From assembly GCA_033064195.1 (NCBI GenBank), contig JARBJD010000154.1:106136-170135 (forward strand): DNA of 64,000 nucleotides, in the 5' to 3' direction. Of this stretch, positions 1-10,771 are shown piece by piece. Under the pieces are notes generated by a model, which was not told the origin of the DNA, searched no databases, and saw only the letters and a program-made list of their open reading frames with translations. The translations under genes and the position numbers were made by a program. Source of the DNA: Blattamonas nauphoetae (Eukaryota > Preaxostyla > Oxymonadida). How positions within the stretch are numbered: the stretch's first letter is position 1; each line of letters opens with the position of its first letter.

Positions 1-2
1 AG

Positions 3-1448
3 ATCCAATCTAGTCTCGAGGTCCCCCCTCGAAATGGTGATACTCCCAACGAACAACGACGATGCTCGCTTTGTACCCATGTTGGAGGGGCCATGAGCCT
101 AACAACTAAAAACACATTTGTCCATACCTCTTGTGTTCTGTACTCGCAAAAAGTCTGTTCATGCTTAACTTTCAGACATTTTCAGGCTTTTTTTCGGGAT
201 AGACGAGCAGATATCTCCAAAATGGATATTAATAAGCATGTTTTCACGCATATCACTGCGCCAGAAAACAAGAAATGCTGTCTCTGCAAATCACCTGATG
301 GTTGCTTCACTCAGTGTGTCTATCCAGGTTGCATGAATAAATTACATATCCATTGTACTGTTCGTGGTATTATTTTAACATTTTCTTCACAATAATCATC
401 CTCAATTTCAAATCAAAGCACGACTCCATCTCTCTCTCCTCCCAACTCCAACAACATCTCTCGACTTCCCCCAAACATTCACATGTATATTTTGCCCGAC
501 ACATTGGACAGAGATGAATCAAGACGGCACATGGAGGATGATCGGGCGAAAAGGACGCATGAGTGTGTTTCGAGAGAGACAAGCAACTGAAGAAGAAAAA
601 ATTCAACGCAAATATGTCGACACACAATCTCCCGATGATTCTGATGCTGAAAAAGAAGAGAAAGTCATACCAATCGTGAATCTGTCCAACCTTTACCCAG
701 GATCTCTCCCTGTTGAAGATGTCGGGCCACTACGTGACCTCGCTCTGTCTTGTTTGTTTTTTTGGTTGATTATGTTCCTTTATCCATTTTTGTCGCTTCT
801 ATGCCACCAGCCACGACTCGGAGGACACTTCAGTATAAAGATTATCCAAGCGGAAGGAAGGCGCTCTCCGAGTGCCTTTTTGGAAGAGCATTCCCCCCGT
901 CGAAGAAAGCGAAAGGGGAACTGAGACAATCATCGATTGACCAGTACTTCCTCAATCCCGACACCGTTCTGAAGGATTTGGGGATGGACGAGAGCGACGA
1001 TGAGAAGCCGAAGCACCGCAGGCACACCAAGACGAAAGTGCTCGACGACGACGACCCTTCGTTTGAAGGACACTCGGCGAATTCGGATGATGACCAGAAA
1101 CTCGAACAGCTCGACGCAGACGAGGACGAGTCTGAAGAGTGGGGCGACGCTCTCTCCCCTCCCACCCACACTCCCCTCAAACAGAAGCACCAGCATCACC
1201 ACAAACCGTCGGCGTCTGAAATAGCTGCCTCGTCGATGGGCATCAAGCCACGTGTTCGGCAGAATCCGCTGTGGAAGGACAACGCCAACCTCGTCTCGAA
1301 TGTCTTTGGTTCCTTCGGATCCGGATCTGGGCATCCTTCATCTCAAGCCCAGCCTAGCGGACTCCCAGCTTCTCAGGCCACCAATTCAAACACAGCACTG
1401 CCATTCAACTCAACAGCATCGCGCTACCCAACACTGATTCCAATGTGA
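3..1448 (+). CDS. Extended PHD-finger protein, 5' truncated by the window edge
   Basis: The open frame from base 3 carries a Cys/His pattern of the extended PHD (ePHD) type found in BRPF, JADE and AF10 chromatin proteins: CSLCTHVGGAM, then FVHTSCVLYS, then KCCLCKS...CMNKLHIHC. In those families the domain binds histone or DNA and sits in acetyltransferase or methyltransferase scaffolds. A 33-nt GT..AG intron at 153-185 fits the family spacing, joining CVLYSQK to AFFRD. Downstream exons, whose boundaries near 368-500 and 730-810 I could not fix, lead into a charged low-complexity tail that ends at 1448 (frame open from about 810). The N-terminal half lies outside the window, so any HAT-complex, PWWP or bromodomain parts cannot be seen. 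The domain call is good; joining the two halves into one gene is likely, not proven. Confidence 0.55.
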
Positions 1449-1691
1449 TTGCAGAATAAAACTCGTTGATTTCACTCTCATCACTCACTTCCCGTTCACC
1501 TTTCATTTCTACCCATTTCCCGATTGTCGTCTTTGTTGAGAACAGAAATAATTCTAAGCAAGTAAACAGAACTGGGTGCAAATGCTTCTCTTTGAAAAAG
1601 AATGAGTTCTCTAACAAGTATGGAACATCAAAGGGCTGTGAGTGTGCAGTTGGCAAGAGGGGACAGCAGAGTTCGTGTCAACCCGAGGTGC

Positions 1692-4322
1692 CTAGCCAGT
1701 GTTTCGCATTCCAGCTGCAATTCCCGAAATTGTGATCATCAACGCTCGCTGCAGTGTGCGCGACTGAGTCTTGCTGTTCCGTGTCCGCGTGAGGAGCTCG
1801 ATCTGGAGGAGGTTGAGGGGGTCGGTGGAGAGCGTCCGCATGGCAATGTTGGGGCTGCTCTGCCGACACACGGATGGCGTGGTGTGGATCTGGTCCACCG
1901 TCGAGATGTCTTGTTGCAGAGTCTCCCGCAGCATTTGACCAAATCCACGCAGCGACTCGTCGACGAGGTGCTCGTCGTAACATTTTGCGATTTTTGTGTT
2001 GGCCTTTGCGTAGACCATCTCCAAGATGCTGATGAAGGACGTGAAGAAGGGCCACTCCTCCCTCATCTCCCGCAGCAGGTCCATCTTGCCCTCGTCGATC
2101 ACCCTCCGCATGGCTGTGCCTGCCCCCAGCCACGCAGGAAGGAGGAGTCTGTTCTGTGTCCACCCAAACACCCACGGGATGGCATGGAGCGACTCGACGT
2201 CTTCCTGCGCGGAGTATTTGAAGGGGCGGGAGCTGAGAGGGAGCACGGCCAGCTCGGTGACGGGTGTCGTCTGGTAGAAGTACGGGACGAACGAGGGGTG
2301 TTCGTAGACAACGCTTTGGTACTCGTCCTGCGAGTACTCTGCCATGTCGTCCAGAATCGAGCGCCACTCCTGCTTCGGCACAGGCGGGGGGATGAGGTTG
2401 GCCTCCAGAATCCCTTCCGAGTAGAGCGAGAACGTCCTGATGGCCACTTCCGGCGTGCCGAGCTTGAACCGCATCATCTCGCCCTGCTCGGTCACTCGCA
2501 ATCCGTTCCTCAGCGTGCCGGGCGGCTGCGAGAAGAGGGCAAACTTGGCTGGCCCCCCTCCTCGCCCGACTGTCCCTCCCCGGCCATGGCACAGCTTGAG
2601 CTGGACGTTGTGCTCCGAACACACTTTGAGCAAGTCTTCCTGAGCGCAGTATTGTGCCCAGCTCGCAGCGAGGGAGCCGGCGTCCTTTGACGAGTCGGAG
2701 TAGTCGATCATGACCATCTGGCGGCCGCCGATCTTGTTGCGGTACCACTCGACCTGGAGGAGCTGGCTGATGATGTTGGCAGCGTTGCGAAGGTCGTCGA
2801 TGGGCTCGAAGAGGGGCGTGACGGGGAGGAAGTACGGGCACTCCAGCTCGCGCAGGAGGAGATGCACAGCGAGGACGTCGGAGGCGGCGTGGGTGGCGGA
2901 GACGATGTATGTTGGGATGACGCCCTCGCCAGTCTCGCTGATCACACGCATCGTGTCGAGCACTTCCTGCGTCTGCTGCGATGGATTCCAGTTGTAGGGA
3001 AGGAGAGGGCGGTTGGAGTTCAACTCGGAAATCAGGAATTCCATTCGTTCTGCCTCGGACCATTCGGAGTAATCGCCGAGGCCGACAAAGCGTGTGATTT
3101 CGGAGAGGGCTTCCGTGTGGACCCTGCGGTGCTGTCGGATGTCTGTCTGCATCAGAGTCATTCCAAAGCACTTCACTCGTCGCATCGTATCCAAAAGCTT
3201 GCCGCGAGCAGTGATTTCCAGCCCACAGTCAACCAGCGAGCGATAGCATTCCATGAGAGGCTCCCACAGCTGCGTGGCTTCCAGAATAATGTCACTTGGG
3301 ATCTCGGTGGGCTCCCCACGGAGCTGGGCCTCAAAATATGTTATGGTGTGGCCCAGTTTCGCTCGGACTTGGCGCATCAGTTCGCGATACGGTTCTTGGA
3401 CGTCGTAGTCGCCAATATACTCCCGAAAACTGTCGGTGCACTTCCACATCGACATCTCCCACACAAGCACGTCGAAGTCGTCGGCGAAGAGGCGGGCGGC
3501 AGCGAGGCGGTTCTCCAAGAGAATCTCGCGTGTGGCGACAGCAGTCACGCTTGTGTTCCCATCACGATCTCCACCCATCCACGAAGAGAAGGAGATGGGG
3601 CTGAAGTCAACAGGAAGGCACATGTCAAGGCAGTCTTGGACTTGCAGGTCGAGTCTTCTGAGGTAATCCGGAACAGCCGTCCAAAGGGAATTGGTCACAA
3701 GTTCCACTCCCCACTTAGCTTCTTCATTTGGTGTCGGGCGGAACTGCCTGATCTTGTTCGTGTACCAATACTGGGAGATGAGATGTCTGAGTCGTTCGAT
3801 GATCGGCCGTTTCCGGTTGTCCGGAAGGTCGGAATGGTCCAACTGAGAGAGACAGGAATCAACCTGAAGCAAATTGTTGTTAAGAGACTGGCGGTTGACT
3901 TCCGTTGGATGGGCAGTCAAGACCAAGTTGATGGAGAGTCGACAGAGTGTGGCAAGAATTGCAGTATCTGCAATTCCTCTCTTCTGTAACATATGATAAG
4001 TTTCTGTAAAATTGACTGGGTCTGTGGCTCCGGGAGAATTGGGTGAAATACTGTGGTATTGCTCGACTGTGTTTATCAGATTCATGTACTGGCTCAGAGC
4101 TCGTGTAACTGGAAGAAACTCTTCATCTTTGAGATTCTGGAGAGTTTCGATGAGATTTTGCTGAGCCGAGAAGTCGCCATCTTGAATTGAGCCTGACAGA
4201 CGCTTGATTGTGTTCACCAAGTACAGGATGTTTGGTCCTTCCGTCTGTTCAATGGTTTCATCAAGCATCTTGCTCAATATTTGGATGTCATTTGGGAGAG
4301 TAGTATCTTCAACACAGTTCAT
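1692..4322 (-). CDS. ppc: Phosphoenolpyruvate carboxylase, bacterial type, 876 aa, intronless
   Basis: Catalyses PEP + HCO3- to oxaloacetate + Pi, an anaplerotic step in the cytosol. The protein is collinear with E. coli PEPC (883 aa) from end to end. The catalytic histidine lies in LVLTAHPTE at residue 138, the same number as in E. coli. The substrate loop reads CHGRGGTVGRGGG, the central lysine motif is DYSDSSKDAG, and the C-terminus is IAAGMRNTG, matching the bacterial ending rather than the plant QNTG. There is no plant-type N-terminal phosphorylation serine. No intron is needed, unlike most neighbours. The first 130 or so codons are AT-rich and the rest GC-rich. Close likeness to gamma-proteobacterial enzymes, not plant or animal ones, suggests acquisition by lateral transfer. 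The ATG at 4322 gives full family length. Confidence 0.95.
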   Translation of the reverse strand: MNCVEDTTLPNDIQILSKMLDETIEQTEGPNILYLVNTIKRLSGSIQDGDFSAQQNLIETLQNLKDEEFLPVTRALSQYMNLINTVEQYHSISPNSPGATDPVNFTETYHMLQKRGIADTAILATLCRLSINLVLTAHPTEVNRQSLNNNLLQVDSCLSQLDHSDLPDNRKRPIIERLRHLISQYWYTNKIRQFRPTPNEEAKWGVELVTNSLWTAVPDYLRRLDLQVQDCLDMCLPVDFSPISFSSWMGGDRDGNTSVTAVATREILLENRLAAARLFADDFDVLVWEMSMWKCTDSFREYIGDYDVQEPYRELMRQVRAKLGHTITYFEAQLRGEPTEIPSDIILEATQLWEPLMECYRSLVDCGLEITARGKLLDTMRRVKCFGMTLMQTDIRQHRRVHTEALSEITRFVGLGDYSEWSEAERMEFLISELNSNRPLLPYNWNPSQQTQEVLDTMRVISETGEGVIPTYIVSATHAASDVLAVHLLLRELECPYFLPVTPLFEPIDDLRNAANIISQLLQVEWYRNKIGGRQMVMIDYSDSSKDAGSLAASWAQYCAQEDLLKVCSEHNVQLKLCHGRGGTVGRGGGPAKFALFSQPPGTLRNGLRVTEQGEMMRFKLGTPEVAIRTFSLYSEGILEANLIPPPVPKQEWRSILDDMAEYSQDEYQSVVYEHPSFVPYFYQTTPVTELAVLPLSSRPFKYSAQEDVESLHAIPWVFGWTQNRLLLPAWLGAGTAMRRVIDEGKMDLLREMREEWPFFTSFISILEMVYAKANTKIAKCYDEHLVDESLRGFGQMLRETLQQDISTVDQIHTTPSVCRQSSPNIAMRTLSTDPLNLLQIELLTRTRNSKTQSRTLQRALMITISGIAAGMRNTG

Positions 4323-4567
4323 CGGAATTGTTGAATACGTAAAACACTGTTAGATGAATGAAGAAATGTTGTGCCAGATCGACCAATCGAATGGCTTCGC
4401 AAACTACTTAGCCGATCTCTGTTTCTCATCCCGTCCAAATTATGGAAAAAACAACAAAAAGTGTTAAAAAACGTGTCATTCAGCCCCCTGTTTGATTCTC
4501 ATCATCACGATTCATTCTCAATTCATGTTTATAGACAAAGAATGTAAGAATTCAAGAGAATAATGCT
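4323..4567. other. Intergenic gap between the 5' end of PEPC and the 3' end of UFL1
   Basis: AT-rich, with no convincing open frame. It holds the presumed PEPC promoter and the UFL1 3' end, both genes lying on the minus strand. I see no sharp motif. Confidence 0.5.
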
Positions 4568-7500
4568 TCAGGCCTCATCCATCAGCATCTTTCGAAGTGA
4601 GTCCATCTGAGAAGAATACGAAGTCAAAGCTGACACGAGAGGGGCCCGATCAGGCTCCTCTTCTTTGTCGAGCTGCTCTTGAGCGGCAAGAACATCGATG
4701 AAAGCATTGTGGGTGAGAGTAAGTGCGTTGAGGATGGGTGGAACAACAGCGGCGTGTGCTTGTGTCGCCAGCTCCTTTGTGTTGTTGGAGAGGTGGGTGA
4801 TGATGGCAGGGTACGACCGGACAGGAAGTGTGGGCAGAAGCACTCCGAAGAACTTCACACCGATCAGCTCGACGATGAGAGAGATGAGCTTCGCGTCGGG
4901 TGTGCTGTCTGTCACGATGGGGGATGCGCGCATCTCTGTCGAGAAGACAGTCTGCTGTTTGGAGAGAAGAGCCTTCTCGGCTCGCTTCTGGACAGCAGGG
5001 ATGACGAGGCACTCCTCCGTGGCGATCTGGCTGATGCCGTCGATGAATGTGGAGAGGCTGGCGGAGGGCGAGTGGGAGGCTGTCTGGATGGCAGTGAAGA
5101 GCGACTGGAAGAGCGGGATGACCGGCGACTGCGGCATCTGGTTGATGATTGTTTTGAGTGTTTGGATGTGCTCCTCGGCGTTGGTCTGGCTGAGCGTGGG
5201 AAGAGTAAGAGCTGCGAGGGAGGATGAGAGGTGAGAAAGGAGAGGAACAAACAGGCGTCGTTGGCTGCGATTCGGACGAGGGTGGTTGCGCAGTCGAGGC
5301 CGAACGATCGAAGCACCGCTTTGGCGACCGTGCCCTTCAGACTCTCCTTCTTCTTGTCCTTCTTGGCCTTCTTGCTGCGCTTGCCCTTCTGCTTCTCTTC
5401 GTCGTCGGACTCGTCGTTCTCCTCTTCCTTGTCAAACAGCCGCTCGACACCGTTGACCGACGTGTTGAGGACGATCCACTCGTCTTTGAACGCCTCTTCC
5501 AGCTCCTTCCGCTCGACTTTGGACGACGCCCTCTTCTCCACGTTCTGCTGCGTGCGGAGGGCGAGGAAGGCGTGGAAGAGAACGGGAAGCAGGCGGAACG
5601 AGAGGGGCACGACGAGGTCGTCGTTGAGTTCGTTCGATTTGTGGATCGCTGCGAGCTTGAGCTGCTTCTGCTGCTCCACGAAGAGGTCTGAGTTGGACGC
5701 GTTCTCCTGGATGAGGTGTTGGATGTCGTCGAGCGGGAGGATGGACAGGAACACGCCAAACGGGGTCGCCCGCACTGAAAAGAGAAGTGAGAATGAAAGA
5801 TGGCACACGAGCAGCAGCTTCGTCGTCCTCTTCGGGTGTCTGCTTCTTTCCCTTCTTCGCCTTGCCGCCCTTCCCTCGCTTGCCCTTCTTCGGCGCATCG
5901 TCCTCCCACTCCTCATCGTCGTCGGCCTCCTTCGGCGCTTCTGGCGATGGCGCCTTTCCTCCCCACACTTCATCTCGCCGCTGCCACATCCGCAGACGCA
6001 GTTCGGACTCGCACACAGCCAGCAGACGCTCGACGGTCAGCACAGACACAAAGAAGTGGTCAGACGGCACGGCATTCTTGAACGACTTGTGTGTCTTGAC
6101 GAGCTTGGCCTCGGGGGCCTCTGGCTGGAGGGCGTCCATGAAAGCATACGAGAGCGGGGTGAGCGAGCCGTAGTATTCGGGAAGGGTGAGGAGCGACTGC
6201 GCGGTGAAGGGCTGCTTGTCGGTGGTGGACGTGGCGTAGGCTGTGTGGAAGGGGAGGGAGGCGAGGAGGATGGCGTGCGGGTTGAGGTTGGCTGTGCTGG
6301 TCGACCCGCCCTTCTTCTTCTTCGATTCCTTCACAAGTGGCTCTGACGACACGTTCAGTGTCTGTGTGTCCTCGAGGACAGAGCGAGACACGCCCAGTCT
6401 GTCCTGCGTCCTCTCCACGGCCGAGTTGGGGGTGAGGAGGGAGTGGGCGTAGGCTGAGCTGTGGAGTGACCCAACATTCGCAAAGCAGAGAGACTGCCGG
6501 CGGAGGGTGAGCGGCTCTTTCCGCTCGTTGTTTGTGAGCGGGCAGGATTGGGTGTGTTTGGACTCGTCGAGTGTCTCGCGAAGGACGACGAGTTGGAGCT
6601 CGTCTGATTTCGTGGCGGGAGCGAGGAAAGGGAGGTTGGAGAAGAGGACGGCGTAGTCGTCGTCGGTGAGGGGCATCGTGTGGAAGTCGCTGAGCAGCGC
6701 ATATCCTTCGTCGGCGAGGGACTCTTCTAAATTCGCACTCAAACTTTCGAGTGTCGATTTGCCAACCGCGAGCGTGTCTAAGAAGATGAGCTCTTCCTTG
6801 AGACGCTGTTGGAGAAAGCCCTGCATGTCTCCGCCGCCGAGTCCGAGTTTCTTGACGTGCTCGAACGTGACGAAGCCGTTCTGAGCGTAGAAGGATTCCA
6901 GCGCATCCGTCTGTCCTTTGGAGAAGGAAAGAGGAGAGTACAATCCTTTTGAGATTTTTCCCTTCAGTTTTCCGTCAGAAATCAAATGCTCAACAATCGG
7001 CATGAGGAGATTCTCGGCGATGTTGAGACGAGGGACGATCTGCGTCACGATGTTCGTTGGAACTGTAATTCCCATGAAAGTACCCCGAATAAGGGCTTTC
7101 ATTTCATCGCCGTGGGTTTCTGTGACAAGAGTATCGCCTTGGAGCTTTGCTTGGATGATCTTTCCGAGATGCTTCTCAACACTCTTCTGAATGATGTGGA
7201 AGGGAACCTGGAAACGAACGACCAGATCTGACAGAGTTAGAACGCCCATTTCAAGGAGAACTTCCTGAATTTCAACGGCCATCTGTCTGATGTAATCGTC
7301 AGAGATGAGGGTCCCTTCAGCAACAAAAATACTCTTACTCTTCAGCGCATTACAGGCCTCGAAGACTCTATCATAGTCAACGTTGAGAAGAGGTGGGATT
7401 TCAGATATGGTGAGTCTTCCATTGTGTCGCCTTAGCTCGCGAACTACTTCCTGTTGGAGACTTTCTCGTGTCATGATCTCTTTGCCATCCATTGATCGAA

Positions 7501-7684
7501 TGAAATCAAGAAGATTCATCGTTTGCAAGCTTTGGACAATATCTACAGTGGTGGATTCTAGAAATCGTGCTTTGGTTGGAGCTTTTTGAGTTTGACGCAA
7601 TTGTTCTTGGAGTTTTCGCTGAAACACAAAGGGCATGGTGTTGAATCATGACATAGAAGAAATACATACAATTTCGTCCATCAT
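4568..7684 (-). CDS. UFL1: UFL1, E3 UFM1-protein ligase, 996 aa, four exons
   Basis: UFL1 transfers the ubiquitin-like modifier UFM1 from the E2 UFC1 to substrates, mainly on ribosomes and ER proteins. I read the coding exons as complement of 7670-7684, 5809-7618, 5253-5774 and 4568-5211. The first exon encodes MMDEI and joins RKLQEQLRQ, matching the animal start around EEIRRL. The winged-helix N-terminal half (DGKEIMTRESLQQEV, GRLTISEIPPLLNVD, DDYIRQMAVEIQE) aligns through the family, followed by a low-complexity linker and a helical C-terminal domain ending LRKMLMDEA. Introns are 34, 41 and 51 nt and all restore frame exactly. It is longer than human UFL1 (794 aa) because of Ser/Lys-rich inserts near residues 430-470 and 570-610. 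Its 5' end faces UFM1 across 59 bp. Family assignment is strong; the insert boundaries are less certain. Confidence 0.88.
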
Positions 7685-7743
7685 TTTGCCGACAAATTGA
7701 TGGTTTGATGATTTGAAGTTTCACCCATACTAAAAAAGAAGAA
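7685..7743. promoter_or_regulatory. Shared 59-bp region between divergent UFL1 and UFM1 start codons
   Basis: Only 59 bp separate the two ATGs, so both transcripts must start within it or inside the opposing gene. It is AT-rich and contains no TATA box that I would trust. A bidirectional promoter is inferred from geometry alone. Confidence 0.45.
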
Positions 7744-8103
7744 ATGTCAACCGGAGAGGTCAAGTTCAAGATCACTCTTACATCTGATCCACAACAACCA
7801 TATAAGACGTTAGGACTTTCTTTTGCGCTTACTTTTTCTTTTTCTTTGTTATTCGGTTGACCAGATTGTCAGTGAAAGAAGACACAGAATTCACTAATGT
7901 CCTTCATTTTGTGGCGGAAAAATTTGGCATGGTTCCACAAGATGCTGCAATCATTACTTCAAGTATAGATTTTTCTTTCTTCTCGATCTTCACCCTTCTC
8001 AGCTGGTGTTTGTGTGAATCCAAAACAACCTGCTGGTACCATCTTCCTGAAGCATGGCGGAGATCTTCGTCTCATCAACAGAGATCGTGTTGGATCAAAC
8101 TAA
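7744..8103 (+). CDS. UFM1: UFM1, ubiquitin-fold modifier, 87 aa, three exons
   Basis: Exons 7744-7808, 7865-7962 and 8003-8103 (introns 56 and 40 nt) join in frame into a protein that follows human UFM1 throughout. It starts [16 protein letters not shown], continues [47 protein letters not shown], and ends NRDRVGSN. The modifier needs processing by UFSP proteases to expose the terminal glycine of the VG motif. Here two residues (Ser-Asn) follow it, as Ser-Cys do in human UFM1, so a UFSP should exist elsewhere in the genome. In the cell UFM1 is activated by UBA5, carried by UFC1 and ligated by UFL1, which is the adjacent divergent gene. The gene is easy to miss because no single exon gives a long open frame. 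Confidence 0.93.
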
Positions 8104-8113
8104 TATATTGTCA

Positions 8114-8458
8114 TGAGTGAACGCCAGTACTTCCCTTAGCCTCTGCAACCGTCATGGAAACATTCGACATTGACCATCACTTTGTTCTTTTGAGATTATT
8201 CTACCAACTCTTGCGTTTCGAAAGGAAAGTACTAACACTTCATATTTTGAGATCTTCTTTCATGAAATGTCCACCCGAACGCACCACATTCTTTCAGGCC
8301 AAATCGTCACAGAATTATGGATGGACGATGATGGTCTGTACAAACTCTATAAACGTCGTGTCGAAGGTTTTATAGAAAAACAAAATGACTTTCGACCAGA
8401 GATTGATGAGCTTCATTTTCCGATCTTCCCATGGAAGACGATATCGTTCGAGAAATGA
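8114..8458 (+). CDS. Unrecognised small protein between UFM1 and IFT56
   Basis: A possible three-exon model starts MSERQ at 8114, runs through LFYQLLRFERK, then IFFHEMSTRTHHILSG, and ends at the stop near 8458. The third segment (about 8255-8458) is the best supported: a charged reading including VTELWMDDDGLYKLYKRRV. The second intron would be only 23 nt (GTACTAAC...GAG), which is suspiciously short although it restores frame. The predicted end overlaps the IFT56 ATG at 8431 by about 28 bp, so either the two genes overlap or one boundary is wrong. I found no family match; it does not resemble UFC1, UFSP or DDRGK1. It could also be 5' UTR of IFT56. Confidence 0.35.
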
Positions 8459-10589
8459 CGTACGCAAGACGAAGATCGACCAGACCAACAAAGAAGCGTA
8501 CAGCAGTCCAGGAGGAAAGAGAAACTCTTCCAACATTAGACTCATTTCTTGATGCTCGGAACTATGTCGGGGCTTTAACATTCCTCGAGGTCTTTCTCTT
8601 TGCATATCATGATATCGATGATCATTCTCCATTGTTTATTGCTCCACATGCAGCACATGAGTCTTTCGCATCAAACTATCACAACAACACCTTATGGTAC
8701 CGAAACAGCTAAACCAATTAAACATTGGATGGCATACTGCAATTACCATCTAGGAAACTTTGAAGTTGCGTCTGATGTATGAGAATACTGCGTTCATCCT
8801 AATCCTTTGAACAGTTATATCATGAACTCCTCGAAAGCGAAAGAGAGCCGACGTATTATTTGGATATTGCCTGTTGCGACATAATGATGGGTAATCTTCG
8901 TGAAGCTCAGATTAATGCAACAAAAGGGCCATACGATAGCCTCCGTGATCGAATTGAGTATCTTGTCGCAGCACAACTCGACCAAGGCGTGAAAATGCTT
9001 CCGGTCTCACAAAAACCAGGCAGTCAAGACATATCTCCCGAACTGTGTAAGAACCAAGTATCCGCCACTTCATCGTCTTCATCTTCTCAGCTCTGTCAAG
9101 CACATGTCCACTACCTCAACGGTCGCTACACCGAAGCTGTCGCCATCTATGATCGCCTCGTCGACCAGCACCCGTTTGGTTATCTGTCTCTCCATTTTCA
9201 TTCTCTGCTCAGTGACTTTCCTGCAATCCGAATCTACCAGGCTTACTGCAATTTTAAGCTGGAATACTACGACAAAGCACTCCAAGCAGTGCAAGAGTGT
9301 GATCTCCCCTATCCTTCAGTCTCTTTCTTTGAAATTCTCTGCACAGGTATTTGCGGATAAACCCACGCTCTCCCACCGGACTGAACCTTCTCGCATGTCT
9401 CAACCACAAACTGTATGGGGAACGATCCAACTCCGTCGAAATCGTGCGATCCATCGAAGAATCTTCCTATCTCCCGCCATCCACCGAAATGATTCTGAAG
9501 CACAACAAGGTTGTGTTCAAGAACGGCGAGGATTCCCTCCAGGTGCTTCCCCCGCTCACCGAAGAGTTTGGCGAGGCGAAGCAGAACCTGACCATCTTCT
9601 ATCTCAAAAACGACCTCATCCAGGACGCATACGCCAACATGCGCGACCACCAGCCGACATGCAATTTCGAATACACGCTGAAAGGAATTGTTCTGACGCT
9701 GATCGCCCAGTCGCAGGGAGCGATGGGGGAGACGGTGTCGGACGAGAACCTCCGCGCGGCGCAGGAGATGTTCGAAGTGATGGGATCGTCGCCCGAAGAC
9801 TGCGACACGGTGAGCGGGAGGCAAGCCATGGCGTCGTCGCTGTTTCTGAAAGGGAAGTTCTCGGAGTCGCTGAAGTACTTCGAAAGCATCGAGCAGTTCT
9901 TTGTGGAGGACGACGCGTTCAACATGAACTACGGCATCGCCCTCGCCTCGTCTGGCCGGTACAGCAGTGCGGAGTCTGTGCTGGCGCGGATTGAGACGGA
10001 GAAGATCCGCAACGAAGACCTGTCCTACGCTAACTGGATGGCTCGCTGCCACTGCCTGAACGGGCACGCCGAGCAAGCGTGGGATCTGTTTCTGAGTCGG
10101 AAGGTGCTGTCGATGGACGAATCCGACAACCTCGACTCGTCGATGAGCGACAACAGCAACCTGTACGGGCTGCTCCAGGTCATCGCCAACGACTGCTATC
10201 GCACGGGGCAGTTCCTGTACTCGGCGAGGGCGTTCCAGGAGCTGGCGAAGATCGAGGAGAACGAGTCGTTCGACGCTGGGAAGCGGGCAGCGTGTGTGGG
10301 GGTGTTCTACCAAGTGATGGTGGGACAGAAGATGCACACCGACGCGCAGGGAAGGGAGGAGCTGAACGAAGCTGTCAACATCCTCCAGTTCGACCTGTCT
10401 GACCGCGTCGCTCAGAACCACGCGAAGCAGATGATTGAGTGGGGACAGAAGAATCTCAACATGAATTTCTCGAACGATGACGCACCCTTCATGGGCTCGC
10501 GTCCGTCCCGCCGCGGTGCCGACTACGATTCGCTTGAGAACTCAGCCGGGGACGAGGAAGAGTCGTACTCGGAGTCGGACGGGGAGTGA
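8431..10589 (+). CDS. IFT56: IFT56 / TTC26 / DYF-13, intraflagellar transport TPR protein, 655 aa
   Basis: IFT56 is a TPR subunit of the IFT-B complex that moves motility-related cargo into cilia. Exons 8431-8589, 8654-8776, 8815-9173, 9213-9296 and 9347-10589 join exactly (introns 64, 38, 39 and 50 nt). Diagnostic stretches shared with animal TTC26 are GALTFLE near the start, WMAYCNYHLGNF, IYQAYCNFKLEYYDKAL, EYLRINP...LNLLAC, ECDTVSGRQAMAS, WMARCHCLNGHAEQAW, LLQVIANDCYRTGQF and GKRAACVGVF. All TPR helices are present. An acidic tail of about 40 residues ending YSESDGE exceeds the usual length (human 554 aa), as do inserts in the N-terminal half. The gene implies that this organism builds flagella. 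The first four exons are short and AT-rich; the long last exon is GC-rich. Confidence 0.93.
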
Positions 10590-10771
10590 GGCCGTCTTTC
10601 TTGATTATACACGCTTAGCTCTTTATTTTCAATTCACTTTGATCTTTAATCTTCGCAGACCGTTCTAACGTCAATGAACTTCCGGGTGGTGGGGAATGAA
10701 GAAGGAAATGAAAAGAATGAAATGTATGGGTGTGTTTTGAGATATGAGTCGCCAACATTCCGAAGAAAGAG

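Noticed and set aside
1602-4000. Plus-strand and second minus-strand ORFs over PEPC (362, 497 and 375 aa)
   Set aside because: They are shadows of the PEPC frame, which aligns with the family from end to end.
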